This document shows positions 24,207 to 33,046 of a stretch of 64,000 bases of DNA, piece after piece (position 1 is the stretch's first letter; each line of letters begins with the position of its first letter). Origin of the DNA: Microvirga pudoricolor (lineage in GTDB: Bacteria > Pseudomonadota > Alphaproteobacteria > Rhizobiales > Beijerinckiaceae); contig NZ_JAFEMB010000009.1 in NCBI RefSeq assembly GCF_016892705.1, positions 1-64,000 of the forward strand. The letters are read 5' to 3'. Under the pieces are notes generated by a model. That model searched no databases and was not told the DNA's origin. It was given only the letters and a program-made list of their open reading frames with translations. The translations under genes and the position numbers were made by a program.

Positions 24207-25256
24207 ATGACTGTAAAAGCCTTTGGCGCCTATGCTGGCGACAAGCCACTGGAGCCGATGGACATCAGCCGTCGGTCTGTCGGTCCGCACGATGTCCGCA
24301 TCGAGATCGTTTTCTGCGGCGTGTGCCACTCAGACATCCATCAGGTGCGCTCTGAATGGGCGGGCACCTTGTACCCTTGCGTGCCGGGCCACGAGATCGT
24401 TGGCCGGGTGTCGTCGGTCGGTGCGCATGTGACGAGCCACCAGGTCGACGATCTCGTCGGCGTGGGGTGCATCGTCGATAGCTGCAAGCGCTGCGACGAT
24501 TGCAGCGACGGGTTGGAAAACTATTGCGACCACATGGTCGGCACCTACAACGGCCCCACACCCGATGCGCCGGGTCACACACTGGGAGGCTACTCGCAGC
24601 AGATCGTGGTACATGAGCGTTACGTGCTGCGCATCAGCCACCCCGAGGAGCAACTGGCTGCCGTCGCGCCTCTGCTGTGTGCAGGCATCACGACATACTC
24701 GCCGCTACGCCACTGGAACGTCGGCCCCGGCCACAAGGTGGGCGTTGTCGGTATCGGCGGCTTGGGTCACATGGGCATCAAGCTCGCGAACGCGATGGGC
24801 GCGCACGTGGTGGCGTTCACCACCTCCGAGTCGAAGCGCGAGGCTGCCAAGGCACTGGGCGCTTATGAAGTCGTCGTCTCTCGCAATGCGGATGAGATGG
24901 CGGCACACATCAAGAGCCTCGACTTCATCCTCAACACGGTGGCGGCGCCACATGACTTGGATGCCTTCCTCGTGCTGCTTAAGCGCGATGGCACCATGAC
25001 GCTGGTGGGCGCTCCTGCGACGCCGCATCCGTCGCCGGAGGTGTTCAGCCTGATCATGAAGCGCCGCAGCCTGGCCGGCTCGATGATCGGCGGCATTCCC
25101 GAGACGCAGGAGATGCTGGATTTCTGTGCCGAGCACGGGATCGTCGCCGACATCGAGCTGATCCGAGCAGACGGGATCAATGAAGCCTACGAGCGAATGC
25201 TCAAGGGCGACGTGAAGTATCGCTTCGTGATCGACACCGCATCCCTGGCAGCCTGA
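24207..25256 (+). CDS. Zinc-dependent NADP alcohol dehydrogenase (YahK/CAD-like)
   Basis: This 349-residue medium-chain dehydrogenase reduces aldehydes or oxidises alcohols. The catalytic zinc site is seen in GVCHSDIH near residue 40 and GHEIVGRVSSVG near 63. The structural zinc Cys cluster lies near residues 93-107 (SCKRCDDCSDGLENYC). The Rossmann GIGGLGHMGIK is near residue 181. The ATG at 24207 is preferred over an earlier in-frame start at 24138. Cytoplasmic, in contrast to its exported neighbours upstream. Confidence 0.93.
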   Translation: MTVKAFGAYAGDKPLEPMDISRRSVGPHDVRIEIVFCGVCHSDIHQVRSEWAGTLYPCVPGHEIVGRVSSVGAHVTSHQVDDLVGVGCIVDSCKRCDDCSDGLENYCDHMVGTYNGPTPDAPGHTLGGYSQQIVVHERYVLRISHPEEQLAAVAPLLCAGITTYSPLRHWNVGPGHKVGVVGIGGLGHMGIKLANAMGAHVVAFTTSESKREAAKALGAYEVVVSRNADEMAAHIKSLDFILNTVAAPHDLDAFLVLLKRDGTMTLVGAPATPHPSPEVFSLIMKRRSLAGSMIGGIPETQEMLDFCAEHGIVADIELIRADGINEAYERMLKGDVKYRFVIDTASLAA

Positions 25257-25388
25257 CCTCGGTTGAGAGTGCCGTTAGCCGCCTGACAGCCAACATCATG
25301 AAGCCTTCGTCGGCTCGGGGATTATTTGGTTCTCCGAGCTGGCAGCCACAGGTTAGCCCAGATAGAAAGGCTGATATAGGAGGGGCCT

Positions 25389-25883
25389 ATGCCAATAATA
25401 CGGAGCATGTCCATGGCGATGAGACCATTGACAATCAGCCGCCGCACGATGCTCAGCGCCACGCTTGCGGCTGCCGTGCCGCATCTGGCCTACGGTCAGA
25501 CTGGCAGGGATCCGGCAAGCCAGAAGCCAACCGATGTGAAGATCAGGCTCACCTTCGGTGGTCAAACCATGACGGCCACGCTCTACGACAACCCGTCGGC
25601 CCGCGACTTGGCCACGCTACTCCCCCTGGATCTTACCATCGACGACTACGGCAACAACGAGAAGATCGCCTATCTGCCGCGTAAGCTCACTGAGGACGGC
25701 AGCGGCCCCTTCGGTAACGAGCTTCCGGGCGATCTCTGCTACTTCAAGCCCTGGGGCAATCTCGCTATGTTCTACGCCGATTACCGCTGGGACGGCCTGA
25801 TCCGACTTGGTCGCTTCGACGGCAGCTTCGAGCCGCTGCGGGTGCGCGGCAAGTTCCCGCTGCGCATCGAGCGCATCCGATAG
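25389..25883 (+). CDS. Exported cyclophilin-like family protein
   Basis: A strong AGGAGG lies about seven bases before the ATG at 25389. The 164-residue product has a Tat-like signal (ISRRTMLSATLAAA near residues 17-30, cleavage near AYGQ). The rest matches the cyclophilin-like (DUF-type) fold seen in flavin-linked neighbourhoods: IRLTFGGQTMTATLYDNPSA, then LPLDLTIDDYGNNEKIAYLP and a C-terminal GRFDGSFEPL. No peptidyl-prolyl isomerase catalytic set is obvious. It closes the LysR-linked module. Confidence 0.82.
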   Translation: MPIIRSMSMAMRPLTISRRTMLSATLAAAVPHLAYGQTGRDPASQKPTDVKIRLTFGGQTMTATLYDNPSARDLATLLPLDLTIDDYGNNEKIAYLPRKLTEDGSGPFGNELPGDLCYFKPWGNLAMFYADYRWDGLIRLGRFDGSFEPLRVRGKFPLRIERIR

Positions 25884-25950
25884 GGGCTAGCTCAATTGCC
25901 GTTGCCACTAAATTCAGACCCAGAGCCTTTGAGATCATCAGAGCGAGCAT

Positions 25951-27342
25951 ATGTCTGACTTGGCAACCCGGATGGTCGGCTTCGTGTCCAGAACCTTGGA
26001 GAGGCTTGGATCCCTTAGGTCTCGCAGAAACTCACGGGTTCGTCTTCGGGCGAGCATTCGACAGGCAGAACTCGAAGGTCTCCAGTTCGCCTTCTACGCT
26101 CGGCTGACCGCGATCATTATCGTCTCCATCTGGCTGGTCTGGCTCGTACCTTGGCCACGCGATCTCTATTACGGCACTTACGCCTTCGGATTCTTCCTCC
26201 TGGGCTATATTCCGTACCGCCTGAGGCACCATCGTCACGGCGAAACAATCAAACTGGGCTTCATCGTCCTGGACGTAGCGTTGGTAACGGCAGCGATCCT
26301 GGCCCCGCCGCCAGCGAGCCTCGGCGGAGAATGGCCCATCCAGACCCGCCTGCGCGGGCAGGAATTCCTCTACGTTCTCCTTCTCCTCGGGGAGGCTGCA
26401 CTCACCTACTCCCCGAGGAGAGTGCTCTGGACGGGTGTGTCGATCCTCGTCATCTGGTCGATTGGCGTCTTTACGATCTACTCCCTGCCGGACACGCTGC
26501 GGATCAACGATGCGGCTGCCGAGGGAACGCTCACGTCAGCCGCAGTCCTGGATCTTTCCTTCAAGCCTGCCTTCGTCGGCCTGACGGCCTGGTACACTCA
26601 GCTTGTTGCAACCTCACTATTCACCCTGCTCATCACACTGGCCGTCTGGCGCAGCCGGCGGACCTTGCTGAACCAGGTCAAGGCCGAAGTCATGCGCGCT
26701 GATCTAGCGCGCTACGTCTCTCCGGACGTGGTCGAGGCACTCACCAAGCGTGGAGAAACGGCATTCGGAGAGCCGGCAACACGGACGGTGGCTATTGTGT
26801 TCGCGGACATCGTCGGCTTCACCAAGCTCACCGAGATACTCTCGCCCGAGCGCACGTTCGCCTTGCTGAGGAGCTTTCAGGAGCGGAGTAGCGCCATCGT
26901 GTTCAAGCATGGCGGCACCCTCGACAAGTATCTTGGCGACGGCTTCATGGCCACCTTCGGCTCCCTCGGCTTGCAATCGGACGCGCCGGCCCGCGCGCTC
27001 GCGTGCGCCTTTGAACTCCAGCAGGAGATCGAGCGCTGGAGCCGAAAAAGGTCCGGCCGTGGCGCCAATCCGCTGCGTGTCTCGGTCGGAGTTCACTGCG
27101 GCCCGGTGACAGTAGGCAATCTCGGCGGCAGGGAACGCGTGGAGTTTACCGTCGTGGGCGACGTCGTGAATGTGGCGAGCAGGCTCGAGGAGGTGACGCG
27201 CGAGATTGGCGGCTCGATTATCGCCTCGGAGGATTGCATCCGCGCCGCGGGAGATCCGGAGTGGCTCACGAGGTTCCAATTCTCCCGCCAAGTTCAGCTC
27301 CGTGGCAGGCAGCAAGGCCTCCTCGTCCACATCGCCTCATGA
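25951..27342 (+). CDS. Membrane-anchored class III adenylate/guanylate cyclase
   Basis: The 463-residue protein has five or six hydrophobic segments between residues 45 and 235, then a catalytic cyclase domain from about 268. TVAIVFADIVGFTKLTE provides the first metal-binding Asp, KYLGDGFMATFG the second, and NVASRLEEVTRE the transition-state Asn/Arg pair. It should make cAMP from ATP; the residue set for base choice cannot be judged with certainty. It belongs to the widespread Hyphomicrobiales receptor-like cyclases. The neighbouring small gene downstream is in the same direction. Confidence 0.9.
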   Translation: MSDLATRMVGFVSRTLERLGSLRSRRNSRVRLRASIRQAELEGLQFAFYARLTAIIIVSIWLVWLVPWPRDLYYGTYAFGFFLLGYIPYRLRHHRHGETIKLGFIVLDVALVTAAILAPPPASLGGEWPIQTRLRGQEFLYVLLLLGEAALTYSPRRVLWTGVSILVIWSIGVFTIYSLPDTLRINDAAAEGTLTSAAVLDLSFKPAFVGLTAWYTQLVATSLFTLLITLAVWRSRRTLLNQVKAEVMRADLARYVSPDVVEALTKRGETAFGEPATRTVAIVFADIVGFTKLTEILSPERTFALLRSFQERSSAIVFKHGGTLDKYLGDGFMATFGSLGLQSDAPARALACAFELQQEIERWSRKRSGRGANPLRVSVGVHCGPVTVGNLGGRERVEFTVVGDVVNVASRLEEVTREIGGSIIASEDCIRAAGDPEWLTRFQFSRQVQLRGRQQGLLVHIAS

Positions 27343-27449
27343 CAGATGCCGCCGGACGTGGCCGCTGCGGGCTTGCGTCAGGGTGTCGCGTTCACCCGTG
27401 AGGGCTGCGGCCCCATCTCCTCCACATCGTCTCGTTGCGGAGATCTGAG

Positions 27450-27719
27450 ATGGCAGTTCGCATTCCCCAGAGCTTGTTGACCGGCCTTCAGCCGGAGACG
27501 GGCTGGAGCGTGCTTGATTATGAACTCAGGGAGCAGAAAGCGCGTACGCTCGGCACCTTGAGCAGCCAGGTCGAGCAGGCTCTGGCGGCGTTGCGGGTCT
27601 TCGATGCCGAAGCGCACGAGCCTGACCGGGAGCGTCGTCACCGTGCCTTGCTGGACGATGCAGCCGATCTCGTCTTGGCCTTCATGATCCAGCGGGAGCT
27701 CTGCGGTCTCCGGAATTAG
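27450..27719 (+). CDS. Small DUF6665-like protein
   Basis: This 89-residue helical protein starts at the ATG at 27450 (GAGATCTGAG upstream). The pattern MAVRIP..L..GL.PETGWSVLDYE, then a Glu/Gln-rich helix with LSSQVEQALAAL, and an end with DAADLVLAFMIQRELCGLRN matches the small DUF6665 proteins of Hyphomicrobiales, whose role is not known. It lies 107 bp after the cyclase gene. Confidence 0.65.
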   Translation: MAVRIPQSLLTGLQPETGWSVLDYELREQKARTLGTLSSQVEQALAALRVFDAEAHEPDRERRHRALLDDAADLVLAFMIQRELCGLRN

Positions 27720-28011
27720 GACGCTGTAGTGAAGGACTACGGCATTCCGCGTGAGGTACTGAACCGGGTAGGGCAAGTCAGGCGCAGGGCGGGCTAGCCG
27801 AATGGGTATCCAGCCCGCTCCCACGAGTAGCCTGAATCGCCTCGATCACAAGCTTGGGCTCAGACGGTCTCCTCTGGGTCAAAATGAGAAGTAAGGCAGA
27901 GATTACAAAGGTCCGCTTGCTACTGGTTTTTGGAACTTCTTGGCCATCTAGCTGATGGAATTTCGACTTGATCGATTTTTCTAGCTTGGGCCGCGAAGAG
28001 CGGCATTCTGC

Positions 28012-28584
28012 TCATCGACTATCGGTTGCTTTGCCCGCCTGACCATTTTCCAGTATTCGATACACCTGCATCCGTGAGCATCCGATTGCCTGCGCGATGG
28101 CAGTCGGGCCCTTGCCTTGCGTATACAGACTCAAGATCTTATCGTGATCCAATCGACGCTTGCCGCCGCGATAGGAGCCATGGGCCTTGGCTTCCTCAAT
28201 GCCGTCGCGTTGCCGCTCCTTGATGAAGCGTCGCTCCATTTGAGCGACCATGCCGAGAACCGTCAGTACTATATGACCCATCTCGCCTCTGGTTGAGACA
28301 TGGGGATCTAGCACCGTCACGAAAGCGCCCTTCTGCTCGCATTCGTGGATCAGGTTGAGCACATCCCGTGTGTCCCTGCCGAGACGATCAAGCCGAGTGA
28401 CCACAAGCTCATCGCCCGGTCGGAGAAAGTCGAGGATAGTCGCTAGTTCAGTACGGCCATCGCGGCTCGCCCCTGACACTTTCTCGGAGCGAATGACCTC
28501 GCAGCCTTCAGCTTTGAGCTTCGCAAGCTGTGTATCAAGATCTTGGTCGGTGGTGCTGACGCGGGCGTAACCGATGCGGGCCAT
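28012..28584 (-). CDS. Serine recombinase (Tn3-type resolvase/invertase family)
   Basis: This 190-residue site-specific recombinase has the catalytic Ser10 in GYARVSTTDQDLDTQ and the arginine motif LVVTRLDRLGRDTRD near residues 60-74. The dimerisation helix follows (residues 98-125). A C-terminal HTH lies at about residues 150-180 (GPTAIAQAIGCSRMQVYRIL). A palindromic region with several copies of GTCACCTCAGGG lies immediately upstream and is a plausible recombination/autoregulatory site. No transposase is encoded nearby, so this is either a resolvase left from a transposon or a stability recombinase of the island. Confidence 0.92.
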   Translation of the reverse strand: MARIGYARVSTTDQDLDTQLAKLKAEGCEVIRSEKVSGASRDGRTELATILDFLRPGDELVVTRLDRLGRDTRDVLNLIHECEQKGAFVTVLDPHVSTRGEMGHIVLTVLGMVAQMERRFIKERQRDGIEEAKAHGSYRGGKRRLDHDKILSLYTQGKGPTAIAQAIGCSRMQVYRILENGQAGKATDSR

Positions 28585-28585
28585 A

Positions 28586-28706
28586 TGTCACCTCAGGGTT
28601 TAGGCCCGACCGTAGCAGTGTCACAAATAGGCCCGTCAACCCAGATGTGACATGAAATTCAGTGCCCTAAGTGACGTCACCTCAGGGTATACCCTGAGGT
28701 GACGTG
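28586..28706. promoter_or_regulatory. res-like palindromic region of the serine recombinase
   Basis: Three elements are seen. TGTCACCTCAGGGTTTA lies at 28586-28602. An inverted pair TGTCACA/TGTGACA lies at 28619-28625 and 28646-28652, 34 bp overall. A perfect 32-bp palindrome spans 28674-28705, with arms ACGTCACCTCAGGGTA and its complement around the centre TA. Repeated GTCAC half-sites at about 30-bp intervals resemble the subsites of a resolvase res site. The assignment is inferred from position and symmetry. Confidence 0.6.
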
Positions 28707-28742
28707 TCACGACTTCATTGGAAGTAATTGCAAAGCAATATT

Positions 28743-31190
28743 TTAGGCGACAACCATGGCCACGTTGAGGTTTTCAATTATCGCTTGAACCTCTGAATAA
28801 AGGTCTGCCTCTACTTCGCCAGCGTCGATTTCGACGATCAACGAGAAGCGGGCCGAGCGGGTGTCTGGATCAGGGACCGACTTAGACTTCCACCATCCGC
28901 TTACGGGGTGAACAGCTAGGATATTGCGGCGAGCAAGATCCGATGCAGCACAGGTAAGCTCATCAATGTGAAGTGATCCAACATCTCTGCGGTTGCGTCC
29001 GAACATCCAGCCATCGTTTTCCTCGATTACCGGAGCTTCTGGTTGGTCCGCAACCTTGCTAATTCTAGCTATGAAGTCGGACTCACTCTCGTTCGCGCGG
29101 TTGAGCTTGAATCGTAGATTATGTGAGGCATAGCGGAACTTAGAGCCGCGTGCTGGTTCAGAAGGATTAGGAGCAATGAACGTGCTCAACGCGACGCGCA
29201 GTGTGACAGGTGCGTTTGTGAGCTTTCGTAACTCCTCTACAGGCCATGGAAGTGTGAAGAGCTTCATCTCATTATGAGTGTGCTCTAATCCTGATTTACC
29301 GCTTTTGCGGAAGGGCGTGATCGCATCTTGTACAATAAGTGTCAGTGCATTTGATGCGCTTCTACGTGCGCGAGCCATATCAGGGACGCCAAATCCGTAA
29401 CGCTTAAAGAGCGGTGCATAATGCCCTTTCCCTGGATTATTAGGTAGATGGCTCCGCATTTGATCCGTCCAGCGTGCCGACGACACAAACAGCGCCCGGA
29501 TCGTTTCTGGCCAGAGGTTTGGGTAGTCGGACCAAAGCTCTGTAATTGCTTTTGCAGCCAAGGCGGTCGCGCCACTGGTCTCCCCGCAGGTGGTAAATGC
29601 ACGCTGCGGATATGTATGGTCAGTTGTAAGCAGCGATAGCGCCGGATGTTTCATCGGCGGAGGTAGACCATTGACCACCCAATTCCCACCCTCAAATACA
29701 ACATCAGGCTTGATCGGCCAATGAGAAGACCAGCTAGCTGTTCTTGAGGACGGAGCCAAGTCGCCCACAGGTGCCAGTGGTGTACCGGGCTCATCGGGTG
29801 GAATAACATTCTTGCTCGTATAGGCACCTACACTGATGACATTCCATGCTTGGGCAGGGGATTCGATCTCATGGTCTGGAAGATCGCAAACAGGCAGGTA
29901 GTTATCATTACCAAAATGGTTCTGGTTGGTGTTTCCTGCAGATACCAACATGAGTCGCTGGATTTTCTTATTACCCGATACGCCTGCTGTTAACTGGTCG
30001 AGTGCACTTGACCATGACGTTGGGGCTCCATCATGAGGTGTGTCGTCTTCAGTCGTGCTCGCCATAGTGAAGGTGCGACGGCGATCTGCCATTGCTTCAG
30101 CGGCATTGATGCCTGCCCCCGTGGTTGCACCTAAAAGGTGGTGAGGGTTTTGCCCTGCATCTGGAATTATTTTTGCTGATTCAAGCCTGTATCTAATTTG
30201 AATAGGGGATCTAGTTTGAAGAGTGAGCGTCAAGTCGCCATAAAGTGAAAGACCGGCCAATTGTGTCCCATGCCCAACCTGATCTTCTACGCCCCATGCT
30301 GGATCAGCGGCGTGCCGATCAGCTGAGTCGAGTGCAGGAGAGATCAGCGGATGAGCGCGACTAACGCCTCTATCTAATAGAGTTATATAGTTGAAATCGC
30401 CGACGCCGTCGAATGTTGTCAAAGCAGTTAATGCGTCCAACCACTCAGCTTGCTCCTCAACCGGCATAGCATCGAAGTAGTCAGCAGTGACGGTAGGAGC
30501 GGCGAGAGCACGAACTCCTGCAAGACGGCGGATCGCGAGAGCAAGCGCATCGCGCGTTGCAGCTGCGATTACGACAGTGTCTTCCGGGAATTCTAAGCGG
30601 TCATCACTAACTGCAACACCGTATTCTCTTGCGTGGGCAATGAAGGTGTTCGCGTGTTCTTTGTCGAGCCAAACTTCCCATGAAACCGGGCCTGCTGTTT
30701 CGGGAAATTTGTGATTTGGACTCCGCCATAGCGCACGGAGTCCTGCCTCGACTATAGAGGCGATACTCTGGACAAGATCAGCATTGAATGGGCGGCCTTC
30801 GCTACCATCCTTCTGCGGCCGGTTCTTCTCCCCAAAATCTTCAATTTTTCGTCGTAGCTTGTCCAACCCTTCAGGTGATGCAAATACAGTCGCTCTTGTC
30901 GGCTGCCCTTCCTCGACGCTAGAGGCGACCTTAAGAAGTGTTATGCCACTTACGTTGAGGCTTTTGGTAGCCATAATCTCGCCGGGTCTACCTTCAATAT
31001 CGAGGTAGACACCTGGTAGTGCCGCTGTCCTTATATCAGGGAGACCATCAAGTGCTCGTAGAAGCGATTGAGCGTGCGCAACCCGGTCAGTAACATCATT
31101 TGGATGTCTTGTTATGGGCTGCCCTTTTGGTTTGAACTTTTCGTCCCGCCCCAAGCCGTTTATTATGAAGTGTTGGCGATCCCGCGCCAT
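28743..31190 (-). CDS. ietS: IetS, subtilisin-like (S8) protease of the IetAS defence pair
   Basis: The 815-residue protein has a long N-terminal part (residues 1-265) and an S8 peptidase core: catalytic Asp273 in LLDRGVSRAHP, His307 in QVGHGTQLAG, oxyanion Asn420 in SAGN and Ser539 in GETSGATALAAK. The triad is complete. There is no signal peptide, so it acts in the cytoplasm. The gene overlaps the upstream AAA ATPase gene by 95 bp. An AAA ATPase plus S8 protease pair is the IetAS system, first reported as a plasmid stability/exclusion locus of an Agrobacterium Ti plasmid and later shown to protect from phages. The ATPase presumably restrains or activates the protease. Confidence 0.85.
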   Translation of the reverse strand: MARDRQHFIINGLGRDEKFKPKGQPITRHPNDVTDRVAHAQSLLRALDGLPDIRTAALPGVYLDIEGRPGEIMATKSLNVSGITLLKVASSVEEGQPTRATVFASPEGLDKLRRKIEDFGEKNRPQKDGSEGRPFNADLVQSIASIVEAGLRALWRSPNHKFPETAGPVSWEVWLDKEHANTFIAHAREYGVAVSDDRLEFPEDTVVIAAATRDALALAIRRLAGVRALAAPTVTADYFDAMPVEEQAEWLDALTALTTFDGVGDFNYITLLDRGVSRAHPLISPALDSADRHAADPAWGVEDQVGHGTQLAGLSLYGDLTLTLQTRSPIQIRYRLESAKIIPDAGQNPHHLLGATTGAGINAAEAMADRRRTFTMASTTEDDTPHDGAPTSWSSALDQLTAGVSGNKKIQRLMLVSAGNTNQNHFGNDNYLPVCDLPDHEIESPAQAWNVISVGAYTSKNVIPPDEPGTPLAPVGDLAPSSRTASWSSHWPIKPDVVFEGGNWVVNGLPPPMKHPALSLLTTDHTYPQRAFTTCGETSGATALAAKAITELWSDYPNLWPETIRALFVSSARWTDQMRSHLPNNPGKGHYAPLFKRYGFGVPDMARARRSASNALTLIVQDAITPFRKSGKSGLEHTHNEMKLFTLPWPVEELRKLTNAPVTLRVALSTFIAPNPSEPARGSKFRYASHNLRFKLNRANESESDFIARISKVADQPEAPVIEENDGWMFGRNRRDVGSLHIDELTCAASDLARRNILAVHPVSGWWKSKSVPDPDTRSARFSLIVEIDAGEVEADLYSEVQAIIENLNVAMVVA

Positions 31191-32178
31191 TCAGACCTAC
31201 CCCTATCCCTTGTAGTGAGCGGCGCCGTTCAAGAGATGCAATTAGTGCAAGGGTCTCAATAAGGCTTGAGCCTCCTAGCACTGCTCTCCTTGCCGCATCC
31301 TCACCAGCTGCAATAACATCAGCCGTTGATAATCCTTCTGCGCATCGAGCAACTTCCGGCCAGTTAACCTGCCTAATGTCAAAGCCTGTTAAGCGGCGCC
31401 GCATCGCTTTCTCGATGGCAGACCCAGCAGGCATCTCATAGGAAAGAACAAGATCAAAGCGTCGAAGGACAGCACGATCAAGAATTTGTGGAATGTTGGT
31501 TGTAGCGACGATGATAGATGGGCCCATATCCTCATCCAAAAATTGGAGAAAGGAATTAAGTATGCGGCGGGCTTCCCCTATGTCGTTCTCCGAACCACGT
31601 GTCGCTGCAAGGGCATCGATCTCATCAAATAAATAAATACCTCGCGTTGTTCGGACGGCATCGAAAATCATCCGCAACTTTTGTGCCGTCTCCCCCATGA
31701 ATTTTGTGATCAGACCATGTAGCAGAACTGTAAAAAGGGGAAACTTGAGTTCACCCGCAAGCGCAGCGGCACTTAAGGTCTTGCCTGTACCAGGCGGACC
31801 TGCAAGCAATAATCTACGCCGTGGCCTTAGTCCCTTCTCTTCGAGCCGCTCTGTCATCCGGGTTTCGGTAACAACGTGCGCTAGCTCATCTTCCAAGTGA
31901 AGAGGCAGGATCACATCAGCTAGACGTGTCGTTGGATAGCTCGCGCTAAGTAAGCCAGCGAGGTCTCCACGCGGGGCGGTTATGGGGGTAAAATTTGGAC
32001 GACTAACCTTTGTAGGAGCCTGGCCTGCCTCCGCCCATTGCCGAAGTTGCTCCGCAAGTCGCGTGTGCCCCTTTTGAGCTTCAGCTGCGGCAAGCTGCAT
32101 AGCAAGGTCGAAGAACCGAGATTCGTCCCCCTCTGCATGGCTTTTAACTAGCCCAATAAGTTGCTGAGCAGATGCCAT
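31096..32178 (-). CDS. ietA: IetA, AAA ATPase of the IetAS defence pair
   Basis: The 360-residue protein has a helical N-terminal region (1-90) and one AAA module. Walker A GPPGTGKT lies at residues 127-134, Walker B LFDEID at 183-188, sensor-1 TTN at 226-228 and arginine fingers at RRFD near 239-242. It belongs to the classic AAA (FtsH/spastin-like) group. An AGG precedes the ATG by about eight bases. Its 3' end overlaps ietS by 95 bp, so the two are co-translated and stoichiometry is fixed. The C-terminal tail is basic (AGRKVQTKRAAHNKTSK). Confidence 0.87.
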   Translation of the reverse strand: MASAQQLIGLVKSHAEGDESRFFDLAMQLAAAEAQKGHTRLAEQLRQWAEAGQAPTKVSRPNFTPITAPRGDLAGLLSASYPTTRLADVILPLHLEDELAHVVTETRMTERLEEKGLRPRRRLLLAGPPGTGKTLSAAALAGELKFPLFTVLLHGLITKFMGETAQKLRMIFDAVRTTRGIYLFDEIDALAATRGSENDIGEARRILNSFLQFLDEDMGPSIIVATTNIPQILDRAVLRRFDLVLSYEMPAGSAIEKAMRRRLTGFDIRQVNWPEVARCAEGLSTADVIAAGEDAARRAVLGGSSLIETLALIASLERRRSLQGIGVGLNGAGSPTLHNKRLGAGRKVQTKRAAHNKTSK

Positions 32179-32377
32179 ATTATGCCTATCGGTGCCCTAT
32201 ACCCCGCCGCAACCATCCATACAGAAGCCAACGTTCCACAATATACCATGCCGACTGCATATCGCGTACCGTCCAGTCAACGTTTTCCCAAAGAGTTTAG
32301 TTCTTTGGAACCAAGCTTTTACACACACATAAGTTAGGGATTAAGGTCTATATTCCTATGAATGACCGCCTCGTTAG
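32179..32377. other. Intergenic region between ietA and the UDG-like gene
   Basis: This AT-rich stretch holds an inverted repeat CCAAAGA-N7-TCTTTGG at 32288-32308, upstream of ietA and downstream of the UDG-like gene on the same strand. It may be an operator of ietAS or a weak terminator; no T-run follows it on the minus strand. Confidence 0.4.
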
Positions 32378-33046
32378 TCATATCAGATGAAGTTGATGAC
32401 TGTTCTCTGGTTGGCATCTGAGATGATAAAGGCTTTCTAAACTCTCTATGAATTCAGTTTGCCCGCCATAGCTGGGATGGCGCACCGCTACCGCCTCAAT
32501 ATCGAGATCGAGCAGTGCCGATTGTGCATCCCGCCCAATTGCAACGACACGCTTGGGTCTGAGAGCCTCTATCAGACTGTTCAGTAGTGGTTTGCACGCT
32601 ATACGTTCAGCGGATGTGTGACATCTATTCGTCAAAGGCTCGTTGGGAGCATGCGGATGAAACGGAAAGACATTCCAAAGGAACACCGGCTGCTCAATAG
32701 CTTTTAACATACGCCAAACTACAGTTGCCGTTCTCTCTGCGACTGGTGGGCCTTTGGTTGCTCGATCAAGAGGCGCAGTGCCAAAGAGTTCAGTGTGCGA
32801 GGGCAGATGCACCTCGTCAGTAAGGGCAAGCCCTGTGCGCCTTCCGCCTCTATACCCAAGATCGCGTGCAATCCAAAAAGAATGCACACCACGTTCCAAG
32901 GCTGCACTTAAGACGGCCTCAAGATTCCTTCGACGAATAGCAGGTGCGTCTTCGGCATCGCAATCAGGGCACAAATCTGAGTATGGGTTAAACGCATTCG
33001 CGAAACGCAGCGAAGCGAGATCGGCTACAAACGTTGCAGGGTTCAT
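32378..33046 (-). CDS. Uracil-DNA glycosylase superfamily protein in a four-gene module
   Basis: This 222-residue protein has the UDG fold. The first motif region FWIARDLGYRGGRRTG lies at residues 57-72 in place of the canonical GxDPG loop. A central strand WNVFPFHPH lies at 124-132, and VRHPSYGG at 188-195 corresponds to the HPSP loop. The usual catalytic Asp/Asn is not obvious, so it may recognise a modified nucleotide or act in DNA without excising uracil. A Cys pair (LCPDCD, residues 25-30) may bind metal. Its ATG overlaps the stop of the MazG-like gene (ATGA), so the two are translationally coupled. AT-rich codon use. Confidence 0.72.
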   Translation of the reverse strand: MNPATFVADLASLRFANAFNPYSDLCPDCDAEDAPAIRRRNLEAVLSAALERGVHSFWIARDLGYRGGRRTGLALTDEVHLPSHTELFGTAPLDRATKGPPVAERTATVVWRMLKAIEQPVFLWNVFPFHPHAPNEPLTNRCHTSAERIACKPLLNSLIEALRPKRVVAIGRDAQSALLDLDIEAVAVRHPSYGGQTEFIESLESLYHLRCQPENSHQLHLI

